Source: DYFC01 sp041658585 (GTDB taxonomy: Bacteria > Nitrospirota > Thermodesulfovibrionia > Thermodesulfovibrionales > SM23-35). From it: a DNA stretch of 64,000 nucleotides. This document shows positions 24,095 to 33,095 of this stretch, piece by piece (the stretch's first letter is position 1; each line of letters opens with the position of its first letter). The notes below the pieces were generated by a model that was given only the letters and a program-made list of their open reading frames with translations, searched no databases and was not told where the DNA came from. The stretch is taken from positions 1-64,000 of the forward strand of contig JBAZZX010000003.1 of NCBI GenBank assembly GCA_041658585.1, read 5' to 3'. Position numbers and translations under genes: made by a program.

Positions 24095-25351
24095 TTATTC
24101 CCTTAGCTGCCCATTGCCGAGTACTATGAACTTAGTACAGGTAAGCTCTTCGAGTCCCATAGGACCCCGTGCATGTATTTTATCGGTAGAGATGCCTATC
24201 TCGGCGCCGAGGCCGAACTGGAAGCCGTCGTTTAATCTTGTAGAGGCGTTGACAAACACTGCCGAGGAATCGACCTCCTTAAGAAACCGCATTGCCTTAT
24301 CATAGTCCTTTGTCACAATAGCATCAGAATGGGCGGAACTGTATTTTGCTATATGCGTCATTGCTTCCTCTATATCATCGACTACCCTGACGTTCACAAT
24401 AAGGTCAAGGTATTCTCTGTAAAAGTCCTCTTCCTGCGCCTTTTCAAGAGATGCGTCCATCTTCTTTGTCAGAGGACATCCCTTTATTTTCACGCCCGCT
24501 TCTTTGAAGCGCTTTATCATGGAGGGCAGAAATGCCTTTGCAATCTTTTTATCAACAAGCATCGTCTCCATTGAATTACAGGTCCCGGGCCTCTGCACCT
24601 TTGCATTAAAACAGATGTCTTCAGCCATTTTTAAATCAGCGCCCCTGTCAACAAACACATGGCAAACGCCTTTGTAATGCTTGAGTACGGGGATCCTCGA
24701 ATTCTCGGCGACCGCTCTGATTAAAGCCTCTCCTCCCCTCGGGATTATGAGATCCACTATGCCCTCAAGCTTGAGCATTTCCATAATCGCTTGCCTGTCA
24801 GGAGTATCGATAAAAGTTACTATACCCTCATGAAGGCCTTCTTTTTTTGCAGCCTCCTTAAGGACCTTAACAATGGCTTTGTTTGAATTGATTGCCTCGG
24901 ACCCGCCCCGGAGGATAACGGCATTGCCTGCCTTCATACAGAGGCTCGCTGCATCCGCCGTAACATTCGGCCTTGATTCGTAAATGATACCGATAACACC
25001 GATAGGGACGCGCATCTTTCCGACAGTCATCCCGTTAGGCCTCTGCCGCATTTTTATTATTTCACCTACCGGGTCGGGAAGGGCTGCAACTTCAATCAGT
25101 CCGGCGGCCATTTCATTGACACGCTTTTCGTTTAAAGTAAGCCTGTCGATCAATGCCTTTGAAAGCCCTTTGCCTTCCGCGTATTTGATATCTTTCTTAT
25201 TTTCTGAAATCAGGTCCTTCGATCTTTTTTTTAATGCCTCAGCCATTCCGATCAGGGCGGCATTTTTCTGTTTTGATGACGCCTTGGCCAAAGCCCTTGC
25301 CCCTTCCTTTGCCTCCAATGCTTTATTGAGAACAAACGCCTTTATGTCCAT
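24095..25351 (-). CDS. proA: Glutamate-5-semialdehyde dehydrogenase
   Basis: The start is taken at ATG 25351 because it follows a strong GGAGGT site by five bases; an in-frame codon at 25390 would add 13 unusual residues. The 418-residue enzyme shows GVIGIIYESRPNVTADAA, LCMKAGNAVILRGGSEAINSN, the catalytic-cysteine region NAKVQRPGTCNSMETMLV, and GRGPMGLEELTCTK-like ARGPMGLEELTCTKF at the end. It reduces glutamyl phosphate in proline synthesis. proB is not next to it here. Confidence 0.96.
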   Translation of the reverse strand: MDIKAFVLNKALEAKEGARALAKASSKQKNAALIGMAEALKKRSKDLISENKKDIKYAEGKGLSKALIDRLTLNEKRVNEMAAGLIEVAALPDPVGEIIKMRQRPNGMTVGKMRVPIGVIGIIYESRPNVTADAASLCMKAGNAVILRGGSEAINSNKAIVKVLKEAAKKEGLHEGIVTFIDTPDRQAIMEMLKLEGIVDLIIPRGGEALIRAVAENSRIPVLKHYKGVCHVFVDRGADLKMAEDICFNAKVQRPGTCNSMETMLVDKKIAKAFLPSMIKRFKEAGVKIKGCPLTKKMDASLEKAQEEDFYREYLDLIVNVRVVDDIEEAMTHIAKYSSAHSDAIVTKDYDKAMRFLKEVDSSAVFVNASTRLNDGFQFGLGAEIGISTDKIHARGPMGLEELTCTKFIVLGNGQLRE

Positions 25352-25464
25352 GCCTGACCTCCATTTATCAGTCTTTTTAGAATTATACACAAAACAGACA
25401 ATTCAGACCATAAGCCGATTAAAAGGTCCTTTGCTTACCTGCCGGATTTGGGTTAAAATGTCAT

Positions 25465-27150
25465 ATGCCGCTGATAAAAATCCTTCCTCCTGATTTAAGG
25501 AACAAGATTGCAGCAGGGGAGGTCGTGGAAAGACCTGCCTCAGTCGTCAAGGAACTCATCGAGAACTCCATAGATGCGGGGAGCACGGATATAAGCATAG
25601 ACGTTCTCTATGGAGGTAAACGTCTCATGAGAGTGTCCGACAACGGGTCCGGCATGGACAGGGAAGATGCGCTCCTCTGCTTTGAAAGTCATGCCACAAG
25701 CAAGCTTTCCACTGAAGATGATTTGTTCAATATCAAAACAATGGGGTTCAGGGGCGAGGCCCTCCCTTCCATTGCCTCCATCTCTAAAGTGAAAATCATC
25801 ACGGGATTGAAAGACTCTGTAAGCGGAATATCCGTTGAAATAGCGGGGGGTGAGATAAAAGAGATTAAAGATTCGCCTTCGGCAGGGACGTCCATTGAGG
25901 TAAGGGACATATTCTTCAACACCCCTGCAAGAAAAAAGTTCATGAAATCGAACAACACCGAGCTTTTTCATATAATAGATACCGTTACAAAAGAGGCTTT
26001 GTCTCACCCTCATATAGGCTTCAGTCTTACAACGGACAACAGGGAAACCATAAACCTTCCGGCAGCTTCAGGCATGAAAGAACGTATCCTGCAGGTTTAC
26101 GGTGATGAGTTCCTGAACGGGCTGATGGAGGTCTCTGCAGGTATAGAAGGCGTCACGATGACCGCCTTTGTCTCAAAAACCAATAACTTCAGGAATATGA
26201 AATCCCATCAGTTCATCTTTATAAATTCGAGGCCGGTAAAAGACTATTCCATTTCTTCAGCAGTATATAAAGCATATGAGGGGATTCTTCCCCACGACCG
26301 GCATCCCGTCTTCTTTGTCTGTCTTGAAATCGACCCCCGTAAAGTGGATTTCAACGTCCATCCGGCAAAGCGTGAGGTAAGGTTTGAAGATAAAGAACCT
26401 GTTTATCGTCTGGTGTCCGCAAGCATTGGCGAAGCGGTGAGAGGCGACAGGATTGAATATACCGGGCAGTTTTTTGAACCGACTGATAAGGGTCCTTCCA
26501 AACCGTTCCCGGCAGAGTATTCGTCTTTTCAACCGTCGTCCTTTATCCCACAAGCTCAAATGATCGCCGAACCGCTGGATTTTCCTTATAAGCCGTCGAT
26601 ACCGTTTATCTATCTCGGAGACACCTTTGTCGCTATATCCGGCAAAGGCGGTCTAACATTAATAGACCACCACGCCGCCCATGAAAGGGTCCTCTATGAA
26701 AGATTCCTCAGAGGCATAAACCTGAATGCCCACCAGCTCCTGTTCCCAAGACAGGTAAAGTTATCTCACAATGAATACAGAGTCATCCTTGAAAACAACC
26801 ATCTTCTCGCGGATTTTGGCATTGAGGCAGACGATTTCGGACATAATACGGTCATTGTCCGCTCCCTGCCGGATGCTTTGGAAGAAGCCGATCTGAGGGG
26901 GATCCTCTCCGATATAGCCTCGTGCATCCGCGAAGGCATTGCCCCCGACAAATCCCTCAAAGAAGCCCTTGCCGCACGTATTGCCTGCCACAGTTCGGTA
27001 CGAGGGAAACGGATATTAAATCAGGAAGCGGTCTCCGCACTAATTGCCGACCTTGAACAGACCGCTCACCCCGACCAGTGCCCCCATGGAAGACCCACAA
27101 GACTTTTCTTTTCCTTAGACGATCTGAAGAAGATGTTCAAACGGAAATGA
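25465..27150 (+). CDS. mutL: DNA mismatch repair protein MutL
   Basis: The 561-residue protein has the GHKL ATPase N terminus: LRNKIAAGEVVERPASVVKELIENSIDAGST, VSDNGSGM, and TMGFRGEALPSIAS. NVHPAKREVRF follows, then a C-terminal dimerisation domain with ACHSSVRGKRILNQEA and a CPHGRPT motif, typical of MutL forms with endonuclease elements. It coordinates MutS recognition with repair. Its stop overlaps the miaA start (ATGA). Confidence 0.96.
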   Translation: MPLIKILPPDLRNKIAAGEVVERPASVVKELIENSIDAGSTDISIDVLYGGKRLMRVSDNGSGMDREDALLCFESHATSKLSTEDDLFNIKTMGFRGEALPSIASISKVKIITGLKDSVSGISVEIAGGEIKEIKDSPSAGTSIEVRDIFFNTPARKKFMKSNNTELFHIIDTVTKEALSHPHIGFSLTTDNRETINLPAASGMKERILQVYGDEFLNGLMEVSAGIEGVTMTAFVSKTNNFRNMKSHQFIFINSRPVKDYSISSAVYKAYEGILPHDRHPVFFVCLEIDPRKVDFNVHPAKREVRFEDKEPVYRLVSASIGEAVRGDRIEYTGQFFEPTDKGPSKPFPAEYSSFQPSSFIPQAQMIAEPLDFPYKPSIPFIYLGDTFVAISGKGGLTLIDHHAAHERVLYERFLRGINLNAHQLLFPRQVKLSHNEYRVILENNHLLADFGIEADDFGHNTVIVRSLPDALEEADLRGILSDIASCIREGIAPDKSLKEALAARIACHSSVRGKRILNQEAVSALIADLEQTAHPDQCPHGRPTRLFFSLDDLKKMFKRK

Positions 27151-28094
27151 ATAAGGTCATTATACTCCTCGGCCCAACCGGCGTCGGGAAGACAGGCGTC
27201 TCGCTCCTGCTTGCAAAAAAGCTTGATACGGATATAATCAGCGCCGATTCCATGCAGATTTACAGGCATATGGATATCGGAACTGCAAAACCGACTCCCG
27301 ATGAAAGGGCCATGGTAAAACATCACATGATAGACATAGTTGGACCCCGGGAGTCTTATAGTACCGGTAAATATATTGACGCGGTTGTTCCCATTATTGA
27401 AGGGCTTCACCGGAAAGGGAAAATCCCGATTGTTGCGGGAGGCACAGGTTTGTATATCAAGGCAATGACACGAGGTATTTTCAGCGGACCTTCCGCAGAC
27501 TGGTCATTGCGGGAAAGTCTCCTCGCCGGAGAAAAGGCGGAAAACGGCTCGCTTTATAAGTATCTCGGAGAGCTTGACCCCGAGGCTGCAGGGAAGATAA
27601 CGCCTAACGATACAAGAAGGATTATAAGGGCCCTGGAGGTTTCCCTGAAAAGCGCCTCGAACATTTCCGATATGCAGAAACGGTTTACACAGCCGCTTCC
27701 TTACGAATTCATTAAGATCGGTCTCTCAAGAGACAGAAAAGAGCTTTACAGCCTTATAGAGAAGCGGGTTGATGAAATGATAGCGAACGGCCTTGAGGAA
27801 GAGGTGAAAAATGTTTTGCACCTGATAGAAGCCTCCTTCGTGTCTCCGTTGCCTTCGATGCAGGCTATCGGTTACAAAGAGATCGCAATGTATCTTCAGG
27901 GCGGGATTTCCCGCGACGAAGCTGTCAGACTCATAAAGCGGGGATCTAAAAGATATGCCAAGAGACAATTCACATGGTTCAGGAAAGAAGAGGGTATTTC
28001 CTGGGTCGATATAACAGGAATCTCCGACAATTCGATAATCCTTGATCGTGTTTGTGATATTCTCGGGACCGGGTATAACATGCAAATCTCCTGA
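27147..28094 (+). CDS. miaA: tRNA dimethylallyltransferase
   Basis: The start is ATG 27147, overlapping the mutL stop; this gives 315 residues beginning MNKVIILLGPTGVGKTGVSLLLA (P-loop). DIISADSMQIYRHMDIGTAKP and VAGGTGLYIKAMTRG are the substrate motifs, with KRYAKRQFTWFR at the C terminus. MiaA adds the dimethylallyl group to A37 of UNN-reading tRNAs. mutL-miaA-hfq is a classic order. Confidence 0.96.
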   Translation: MNKVIILLGPTGVGKTGVSLLLAKKLDTDIISADSMQIYRHMDIGTAKPTPDERAMVKHHMIDIVGPRESYSTGKYIDAVVPIIEGLHRKGKIPIVAGGTGLYIKAMTRGIFSGPSADWSLRESLLAGEKAENGSLYKYLGELDPEAAGKITPNDTRRIIRALEVSLKSASNISDMQKRFTQPLPYEFIKIGLSRDRKELYSLIEKRVDEMIANGLEEEVKNVLHLIEASFVSPLPSMQAIGYKEIAMYLQGGISRDEAVRLIKRGSKRYAKRQFTWFRKEEGISWVDITGISDNSIILDRVCDILGTGYNMQIS

Positions 28095-28157
28095 AAGCCT
28101 TGCAATATTGAGAGAAATAATTTATGTTAGAATGAAACTACTTAAAGGAGCGCATGT

Positions 28158-28397
28158 ATGAGCAATCCCAATAAAAGTCTGAACCTTCAGGACACCTATC
28201 TGAACCAGTTAAGAAGGGACAAGACTCCTGTAATCATTTATCTTACTAACGGTGTAAGGCTGAAAGGCATGATAAAAGGGTTTGATAATTTCGTAATCCT
28301 TGTGAAAGATATTTCCCAGTCGCTTATTTACAAACATGCCGTTTCAACCATTGTTCCTGAAAGAGATGTAGAGTTGGACTTTGAAGTCCGGCCTTAA
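28158..28397 (+). CDS. hfq: RNA chaperone Hfq
   Basis: The 79-residue Sm-like protein contains LQDTYLNQLRRDKTPVIIYLTNGVRLKGMIKGFDNFVILVKDISQSLIYKHAVSTIVPERDV, covering Sm1 and the Sm2 KHA motif that binds poly-U. It forms a hexamer that pairs small RNAs with mRNAs. AAAGGAGCG precedes the ATG. It follows miaA by about 60 bases. Confidence 0.96.
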   Translation: MSNPNKSLNLQDTYLNQLRRDKTPVIIYLTNGVRLKGMIKGFDNFVILVKDISQSLIYKHAVSTIVPERDVELDFEVRP

Positions 28398-28518
28398 CCG
28401 ACGGAATCCCCTACCTGCCAGGGAGATCGGCATTTGCAGTACAGGCAATCTTCCCGGACGGATTGCTTTTGACCATGGAGACATCCTGAATGATTATTTT
28501 ATACGGAGGTATTAAAAG

Positions 28519-29187
28519 ATGCTACAGGCAATGCGCAAGCATGCAAAATATTTTTATGTGCTTTTTTTTATTATCATTATAACGTTCGTTTTCTGGGGCG
28601 TAGGCACCGTGGATCAAAACGGCGGCGTAGAGGTTATCGCCGAGGTGGGGCAACATAAGATTACCGTTGAGGAATACTGGAAAGCCTATGACAGTACATT
28701 CCGTTTTTATAAAGAGGTCTATAAAGACACCTTTAATGAGAAAATGCAGAAAGATCTTAAAGAAAAAGTCCTGGATTCCCTCATGGATGAAAAGATCCTT
28801 CTGATAGCTTCAAAAGAAGCGGGTATCAGCGTAAGCGACGAAGAGCTTCAGGATTCCATCTCCGGTGAGCGCGCTTTTTTAAAGAACGGGGTTTTCGACA
28901 AGGAGGTATACATCAACAGGTTGAGACTGAACAGGATAACCCCGGAGGTTTACGAAAATATGAAAAGGCAGGAACTGACCTATGAAAAAATGAGGCGGCT
29001 CGTTGAATTGTCCGTTGACGCCACAGCCCTGGATATACAACTGCCCCGGCCCTCCGGCAATGAACAGGCGGCGGATATGATAAGGCAGGCCATGATGGGA
29101 GACAAAAAAGGGAAGGCCGTAAAATCGTTCATTGAAGGCTATAAAAAATCCTTAAAAATAAAAATCAACAGAAAGCTGATTGAATAA
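28519..29187 (+). CDS. SurA-N/PpiD-like periplasmic chaperone without PPIase domain
   Basis: The 222-residue protein has an uncleaved-anchor-type N terminus (KYFYVLFFIIIITFVFWGVG, about 11-30) as in PpiD. A SurA-N-like helical domain follows (VIAEVGQHKITVEEYWKAYD..., SLMDEKILLIASKEAGISVSDEELQDSI, about 37-165). No parvulin rotamase domain follows; the chain ends in a short basic helix. It probably holds exported polypeptides at the outer face of the inner membrane. GGAGGTATTAAAAG precedes the ATG. Confidence 0.85.
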   Translation: MLQAMRKHAKYFYVLFFIIIITFVFWGVGTVDQNGGVEVIAEVGQHKITVEEYWKAYDSTFRFYKEVYKDTFNEKMQKDLKEKVLDSLMDEKILLIASKEAGISVSDEELQDSISGERAFLKNGVFDKEVYINRLRLNRITPEVYENMKRQELTYEKMRRLVELSVDATALDIQLPRPSGNEQAADMIRQAMMGDKKGKAVKSFIEGYKKSLKIKINRKLIE

Positions 29188-29250
29188 AGCTTTAAACTTT
29201 ATATGCACCTTGAAAACCCGTCTGTTATTGTTGTAATATAATCATCTTGT

Positions 29251-29336
29251 GCCGAAGTGGTGGAACCTGGTAGACACGCACGTTTGAGGGGCGTGTGGGG
29301 TAACCCGTGCGGGTTCAAATCCCGCCTTCGGCACCA
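29251..29336 (+). tRNA. tRNA-Leu(GAG)
   Basis: This 86-base class II tRNA has GCCGAAG/CTTCGGC acceptor arms, an encoded CCA, a GTTCAAATC T loop and a long variable arm. The anticodon loop TTGAGGG between CACGT and GCGTG gives anticodon GAG. An accessory region starts directly behind it. Confidence 0.97.
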
Positions 29337-29386
29337 AACAAATCATTTAATATCAACCACTTACCAAATTATTATGTAAAATAAAA

Positions 29387-29406
29387 CCGTGAACAAACCG
29401 TGAACA
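29387..29406 (+). promoter_or_regulatory. Phased CCGTGAACA pair behind tRNA-Leu(GAG)
   Basis: CCGTGAACA occurs at 29387 and 29398, 11 bases apart, about 50 bases after the tRNA. The spacing copies that of the arm-type sites of the other two tRNA islands in this window, so these are probably arm sites left by a lost integrase. The remaining sequence to 29742 has no gene. Confidence 0.45.
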
Positions 29407-29674
29407 GAATCATTTTTTGATTAAGATTTTAGACGGATTGTCATGACTGCTGAGAACGCGAGAACTTCTTCCTGAATCAACACACTATAAGGCTGCACTC
29501 AGACCGTTTGTTTCATTTGATAACTGTTAAGACGAGTGAATTAATAAAGTGAAGTTATCGAGTTTCTTGTATCATACTAAAAGTCATGATATAGTGAGAA
29601 GAATACTAAACGGGTGAAAAATACGAGTGGTTATGATAAAATTTGCAGAGATGCATAAACCATATATAATATTT

Positions 29675-29681
29675 GTTGGGC
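29675..29681 (+). repeat. Integron-like core site (GTTGGGC) left of the ATPase pair
   Basis: GTTGGGC fits the GTTRRRY core of integron attC sites and is exactly complementary to GCCCAAC at 31907-31913, just after the second gene. The two sites bracket the ATPase and DUF4435 genes as the ends of a gene cassette would. The match covers seven bases on each side (eleven if flanks are counted), so chance is possible. Confidence 0.35.
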
Positions 29682-29742
29682 TCAGTGAAACCTAATCAAC
29701 TATACGAGCACTTACGGTTAGCCCGCAAGAAAGGACATCACC

Positions 29743-30945
29743 ATGTCTCATATCGTATCTTTCAGGGTTGAAGGGCTAACTGGGAGGAAAAAACCGCTTG
29801 AGCTTGAGTTGAACCGTGACACAAACATCTTCTTCGGCTTGAACGGAAGCGGCAAGACTTCCCTTCTTAAGATCTTCCATGCCGCGATGGCAAACAATAC
29901 GAAAATTCTCGCTGCCGTTCCATTCACCGCGGCCGAAGTCAGCATCTATTCCATGACTTGGAAAAAGGTATTCACGCGGTCAATTAAGAAGATAGGAGTA
30001 GCAAGAGATACTGGTTCTCGGGGTAGGCGTGTAATACATCGAGAACTGACGATTGGGCGCGAAGTCGTTACGGCTGAAGAAGAAATAAGGCCCGAGGAAG
30101 GACTAACCTGGACTTGCACTCCGGCGACGCCTAAGGAAGCTTCCTCAAGTCGCTGGGCACATGAGTATCTGCCAACATCTCGCCTTCACGTCAGCGACGA
30201 AGACGAACTGTATGGACTACCGATTGAGTACACACGTCAGAACCGTCCGTGGCTAACGGAGGAGCAATTGGACTCGTTTTTTGCTCGATCAGTTGAGCAA
30301 CTATGGAGTCGGTACTCAGCGCAGGTACTGGGAGCTGTTCGCAAGGCTCAGGAGCAAGGACTGGCTAGCATATTACGAGCTGTCCTCTCGCCAGAAAGCG
30401 CGAGCGGAAGACGACGCACAAGCAAGCTCACTGTCGCGACGGCCTATGAAAGGGTGGAGAACTTCTTGAAACGACAAGGTTCAGCATCAATACTAGGCAC
30501 CCAAGCGGCTTTCGAAAAACGTTATGCAGCCGATGCAACCTTGCAAGACGTTGTTCAAGATATTGACTTAGTGGAAGACAAGATAAAGGATGCAATGACT
30601 TCGCGTAATACGCTGCAAGAACTGATCACACGCATGTTTTCAGGAAACAAGAAGATTTGCTTCACTGACGAATCAATCGAGGTCAATATTCCCTCTGGTG
30701 AAAAGATAGGTTTGGCATCGCTGTCTTCGGGTGAAAAACACTTGCTGCTCATATTCGTTCAGTCACTTCTCGTTGGTGAGAGCTCTATGATGATAGATGA
30801 ACCAGAGATCTCAATGCATGTTGACTGGCAAAAGGATCTCATCCGCTCGGTACGTGCCCTTAATCCTGAGGCTCAGCTAATTTTCGCAACCCATTCACCA
30901 GAGATCATGGCAGACATACCTGATGATAAAATCTTCAGGATCTAA
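29743..30945 (+). CDS. AAA-family ATPase, AriA-like (PARIS-type) component
   Basis: The 400-residue SMC/ABC-like ATPase has Walker A FFGLNGSGKTSLL (about 30-42), the signature LSSGEKHLLL (327-336), Walker B SMMIDEPEISMH (348-359) and the switch histidine ATHSPEIM (382-389). The central insert is helical. It is followed 13 bases later by a DUF4435/TOPRIM-like gene, the two-gene order of PARIS anti-phage systems (AriA sensor ATPase, AriB nuclease) and of OLD-like pairs. Arginines are mostly CGN, unlike the flanking core genes (AGA/AGG), which suggests recent transfer. Confidence 0.8.
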   Translation: MSHIVSFRVEGLTGRKKPLELELNRDTNIFFGLNGSGKTSLLKIFHAAMANNTKILAAVPFTAAEVSIYSMTWKKVFTRSIKKIGVARDTGSRGRRVIHRELTIGREVVTAEEEIRPEEGLTWTCTPATPKEASSSRWAHEYLPTSRLHVSDEDELYGLPIEYTRQNRPWLTEEQLDSFFARSVEQLWSRYSAQVLGAVRKAQEQGLASILRAVLSPESASGRRRTSKLTVATAYERVENFLKRQGSASILGTQAAFEKRYAADATLQDVVQDIDLVEDKIKDAMTSRNTLQELITRMFSGNKKICFTDESIEVNIPSGEKIGLASLSSGEKHLLLIFVQSLLVGESSMMIDEPEISMHVDWQKDLIRSVRALNPEAQLIFATHSPEIMADIPDDKIFRI

Positions 30946-30958
30946 GAATGGATAGGTC

Positions 30959-31880
30959 ATGAGTCGCCTTTGTCACTCGTATGCGGCATATTTGCGCTAT
31001 ATGCAGCTTTCCTCGACCGAGCTATTCATATTCGTCGAGGGGAAACAAATGGACCCATATTTCTATGCCGGTATTTGTGAGTCAATTCCTGACCTTCCTC
31101 TCCGCTATGAAATCTGTATAGCTCTACAGCTTCCTGGAAGCACAGGGGGAAAGCAGGCGCTCCTAAATTTCTTTGCATTCCTCCGCCAAAGCAAGGCTCT
31201 CGTTTCTTCATTGGGCGGGCAGACGACAGCATGCATTTTTTTTTTTAGATAAAGACGTGGATGATCTCCAACGCAAGAAAAAAAAATCGCAGCACACTGT
31301 TTATACAGAGCACTACGATGTCCAGAACTATATCTTCATCCATGGGAACCTACTGATTGGAGCAGCATCCGCAGCATCCGTGGATCCTACGAGATTGAGA
31401 AGCCAATTAAACGATGCGCCGGGATGGTGTCGACGTGTTGCCACGCTCTGGCGAGAATGGATTTTATTATGTCTTCGCGTATTAGAAGATGACATCTCTT
31501 GTGAGGCGAATTTCAGGGTAGTGTCGCGAATACAGACAAGACTGTTTGGACCTACCAATGCCGTACTGTATGCAACTGTAACAAGTGATTTGGCAAAAAA
31601 ATGTGGGGTATCTGTCGCAGTCTTCAGACAAAAGCTCGCAGCCACATCTCGGAAAGTGGGCAGGTACTTCTCCAAAGACCAGCACCACCGAATATTCAAG
31701 GGCAAGTGGTTCGCCGCTATCTTAGCCGACGAAATTGATCAAATCATGGCTGGGCAACCGTATGACAGTAATGGTTTAGTCAACCGCCTTCCGTGCTCTA
31801 TCGCTGCCACCCTTAATTTCAAGGAACCGTGGGTAGATTATTTTCGTAGAGCGATAAACGATATTGTTGCGCTCGTATAA
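30959..31880 (+). pseudogene. DUF4435/TOPRIM-like nuclease (AriB-like), frameshifted at T11
   Basis: The N-terminal frame (30959-31252) carries TELFIFVEGKQMDPYFY with a TOPRIM-type glutamate (Glu27) and runs into a stop right after an 11-T run at 31236-31246. Removing one T joins it to the frame ending at 31880 and yields ACIFFLDKDVDDLQ, the expected TOPRIM DxD motif, and then about 210 more residues. The repaired product of about 306 residues fits DUF4435 proteins. The shift may be a true mutation, ribosomal or polymerase slippage, or a read error at the homopolymer. Confidence 0.75.
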
Positions 31881-31906
31881 ATGAGAAAAACTGAGGATGA
31901 TAGAGA

Positions 31907-31963
31907 GCCCAACAAGCGGCTACACAGGGACGCCGCATACACGATGCTTGAGGACGTAGTTAG
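31907..31963 (+). repeat. Truncated attC-like left arm after the DUF4435 gene
   Basis: GCCCAAC (31907-31913) fits the RYYYAAC core of attC sites and continues AAGCGGCTACACAGGGACGC, like the left arm of many attC palindromes. The right half of the palindrome is absent; a transposase element starts at 31964. This may be an attC site interrupted by that insertion. Confidence 0.35.
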
Positions 31964-33038
31964 AGGGACGTAGTTACTAACAACGATTAATTTTGACAAC
32001 CACAATGAGGATGATTAAAATAGAAACATGCCACGGCAAGCCCGATTAGATATTTCCGGAGCCCTGCACCATGTTATGGTAAGGGGGATAGACAAGATGT
32101 CTATTTTTAAGGACAACGGAGATAAGGAGAAGTTTCTTCAAAGACTCGGAGAAAATATAGATAAAGGAAGCGCTTTTGTTTATGCATGGGTAGTAATGGA
32201 CAATCATGCACATCTTCTATTTAAGAGCGGCAAACATGGCATCTCCGATATTATGCGAAAACTTCTTACCTGGTATGCCCAGTATTACAATCGCAGTCAC
32301 AAAAGGACCGGCCATCTCTTTTCAAACCGGTATAAATCTGTTCTTTGCGATGAAGACACATATCTTCTTGCCCTTATACGCTACATTCATCTAAATCCTG
32401 TAAGGGCAAAGATAGTAAACACATTGGAAGAATTAGATAAATATCCATGGAGCGGCCACAGTGTCATAATGGGAAACAGCAGACGAACCTGGATGGACAG
32501 TGATTATGTGCTTGCACAGTTTGGCGAAAGCAGAAGGGTTGCAAAGAAAGCTTATCGAAGATTTATAGAAGAAGGCTTGATTTTGAAGCAAAGCACGGAA
32601 CTAAACGACAGCGGGCTTGTTAGGAGTTATGGGGGATGGTCGCAGGTTAAAGCCATAAGAAGGCGGGGACAAAAGGAAGAATTTGATGAACGAATAGTTG
32701 GGAGTGGAGAATTTGTACAGGCCGTACTTAAAGAAGCGGAAGACCGTCAGGTGCGGCAACTCAGGATGCGTCAGAGCGGAACAGCAATAGAGACAATCAT
32801 CAGGGAAGAATGCGCAAAGGGCGGAATAAGCGATAAGGAGATAAAAATGGGAAGCCGCAGGCAGTTAGTGAGCGGAATACGTGCAAAGATTGCATATCGC
32901 AGCAGAGAAGAACTTGGATTATCCGCAGCCGAAATAGCTCGTCATACAGGTGTCTCAACATCGGGTATTACAAGGGCAATTGAAAAGGTTGTCAAAGAAT
33001 AATAATTATTACAACTCACTGTTAGTAACTACGTCCCT
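31964..33038 (+). mobile_element. REP-type transposase element with 19-bp terminal inverted repeats
   Basis: AGGGACGTAGTTACTAACA at 31964-31982 is repeated as its exact reverse complement at 33020-33038, on either side of the transposase gene. A partial extra copy (GGACGTAGTTAG) precedes the left end at 31952. The element is 1,075 bases. Confidence 0.85.
32028..33002 (+). CDS. REP-associated tyrosine transposase (Y1/IS200-like)
   Basis: The 324-residue protein begins PRQARLDISGALHHVMVRG and has the HUH motif in DNHAHLLF (about 62-69). A catalytic-tyrosine helix reads LTWYAQYYNRSHKRTGHLF, and RYIHLNPVRA is the family hallmark. The C-terminal part (about 225-320) carries a DnaA-like HTH (LGLSAAEIARHTGVSTSGITRAI). 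Such enzymes mobilise short palindromic elements. All key motifs are intact. Confidence 0.93.
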   Translation: MPRQARLDISGALHHVMVRGIDKMSIFKDNGDKEKFLQRLGENIDKGSAFVYAWVVMDNHAHLLFKSGKHGISDIMRKLLTWYAQYYNRSHKRTGHLFSNRYKSVLCDEDTYLLALIRYIHLNPVRAKIVNTLEELDKYPWSGHSVIMGNSRRTWMDSDYVLAQFGESRRVAKKAYRRFIEEGLILKQSTELNDSGLVRSYGGWSQVKAIRRRGQKEEFDERIVGSGEFVQAVLKEAEDRQVRQLRMRQSGTAIETIIREECAKGGISDKEIKMGSRRQLVSGIRAKIAYRSREELGLSAAEIARHTGVSTSGITRAIEKVVKE

Positions 33039-33095
33039 TTTTTCTTCTATAAATTTCAATAGTGAGATATGCTTAAATTTTTCTTTCAATTCTGA

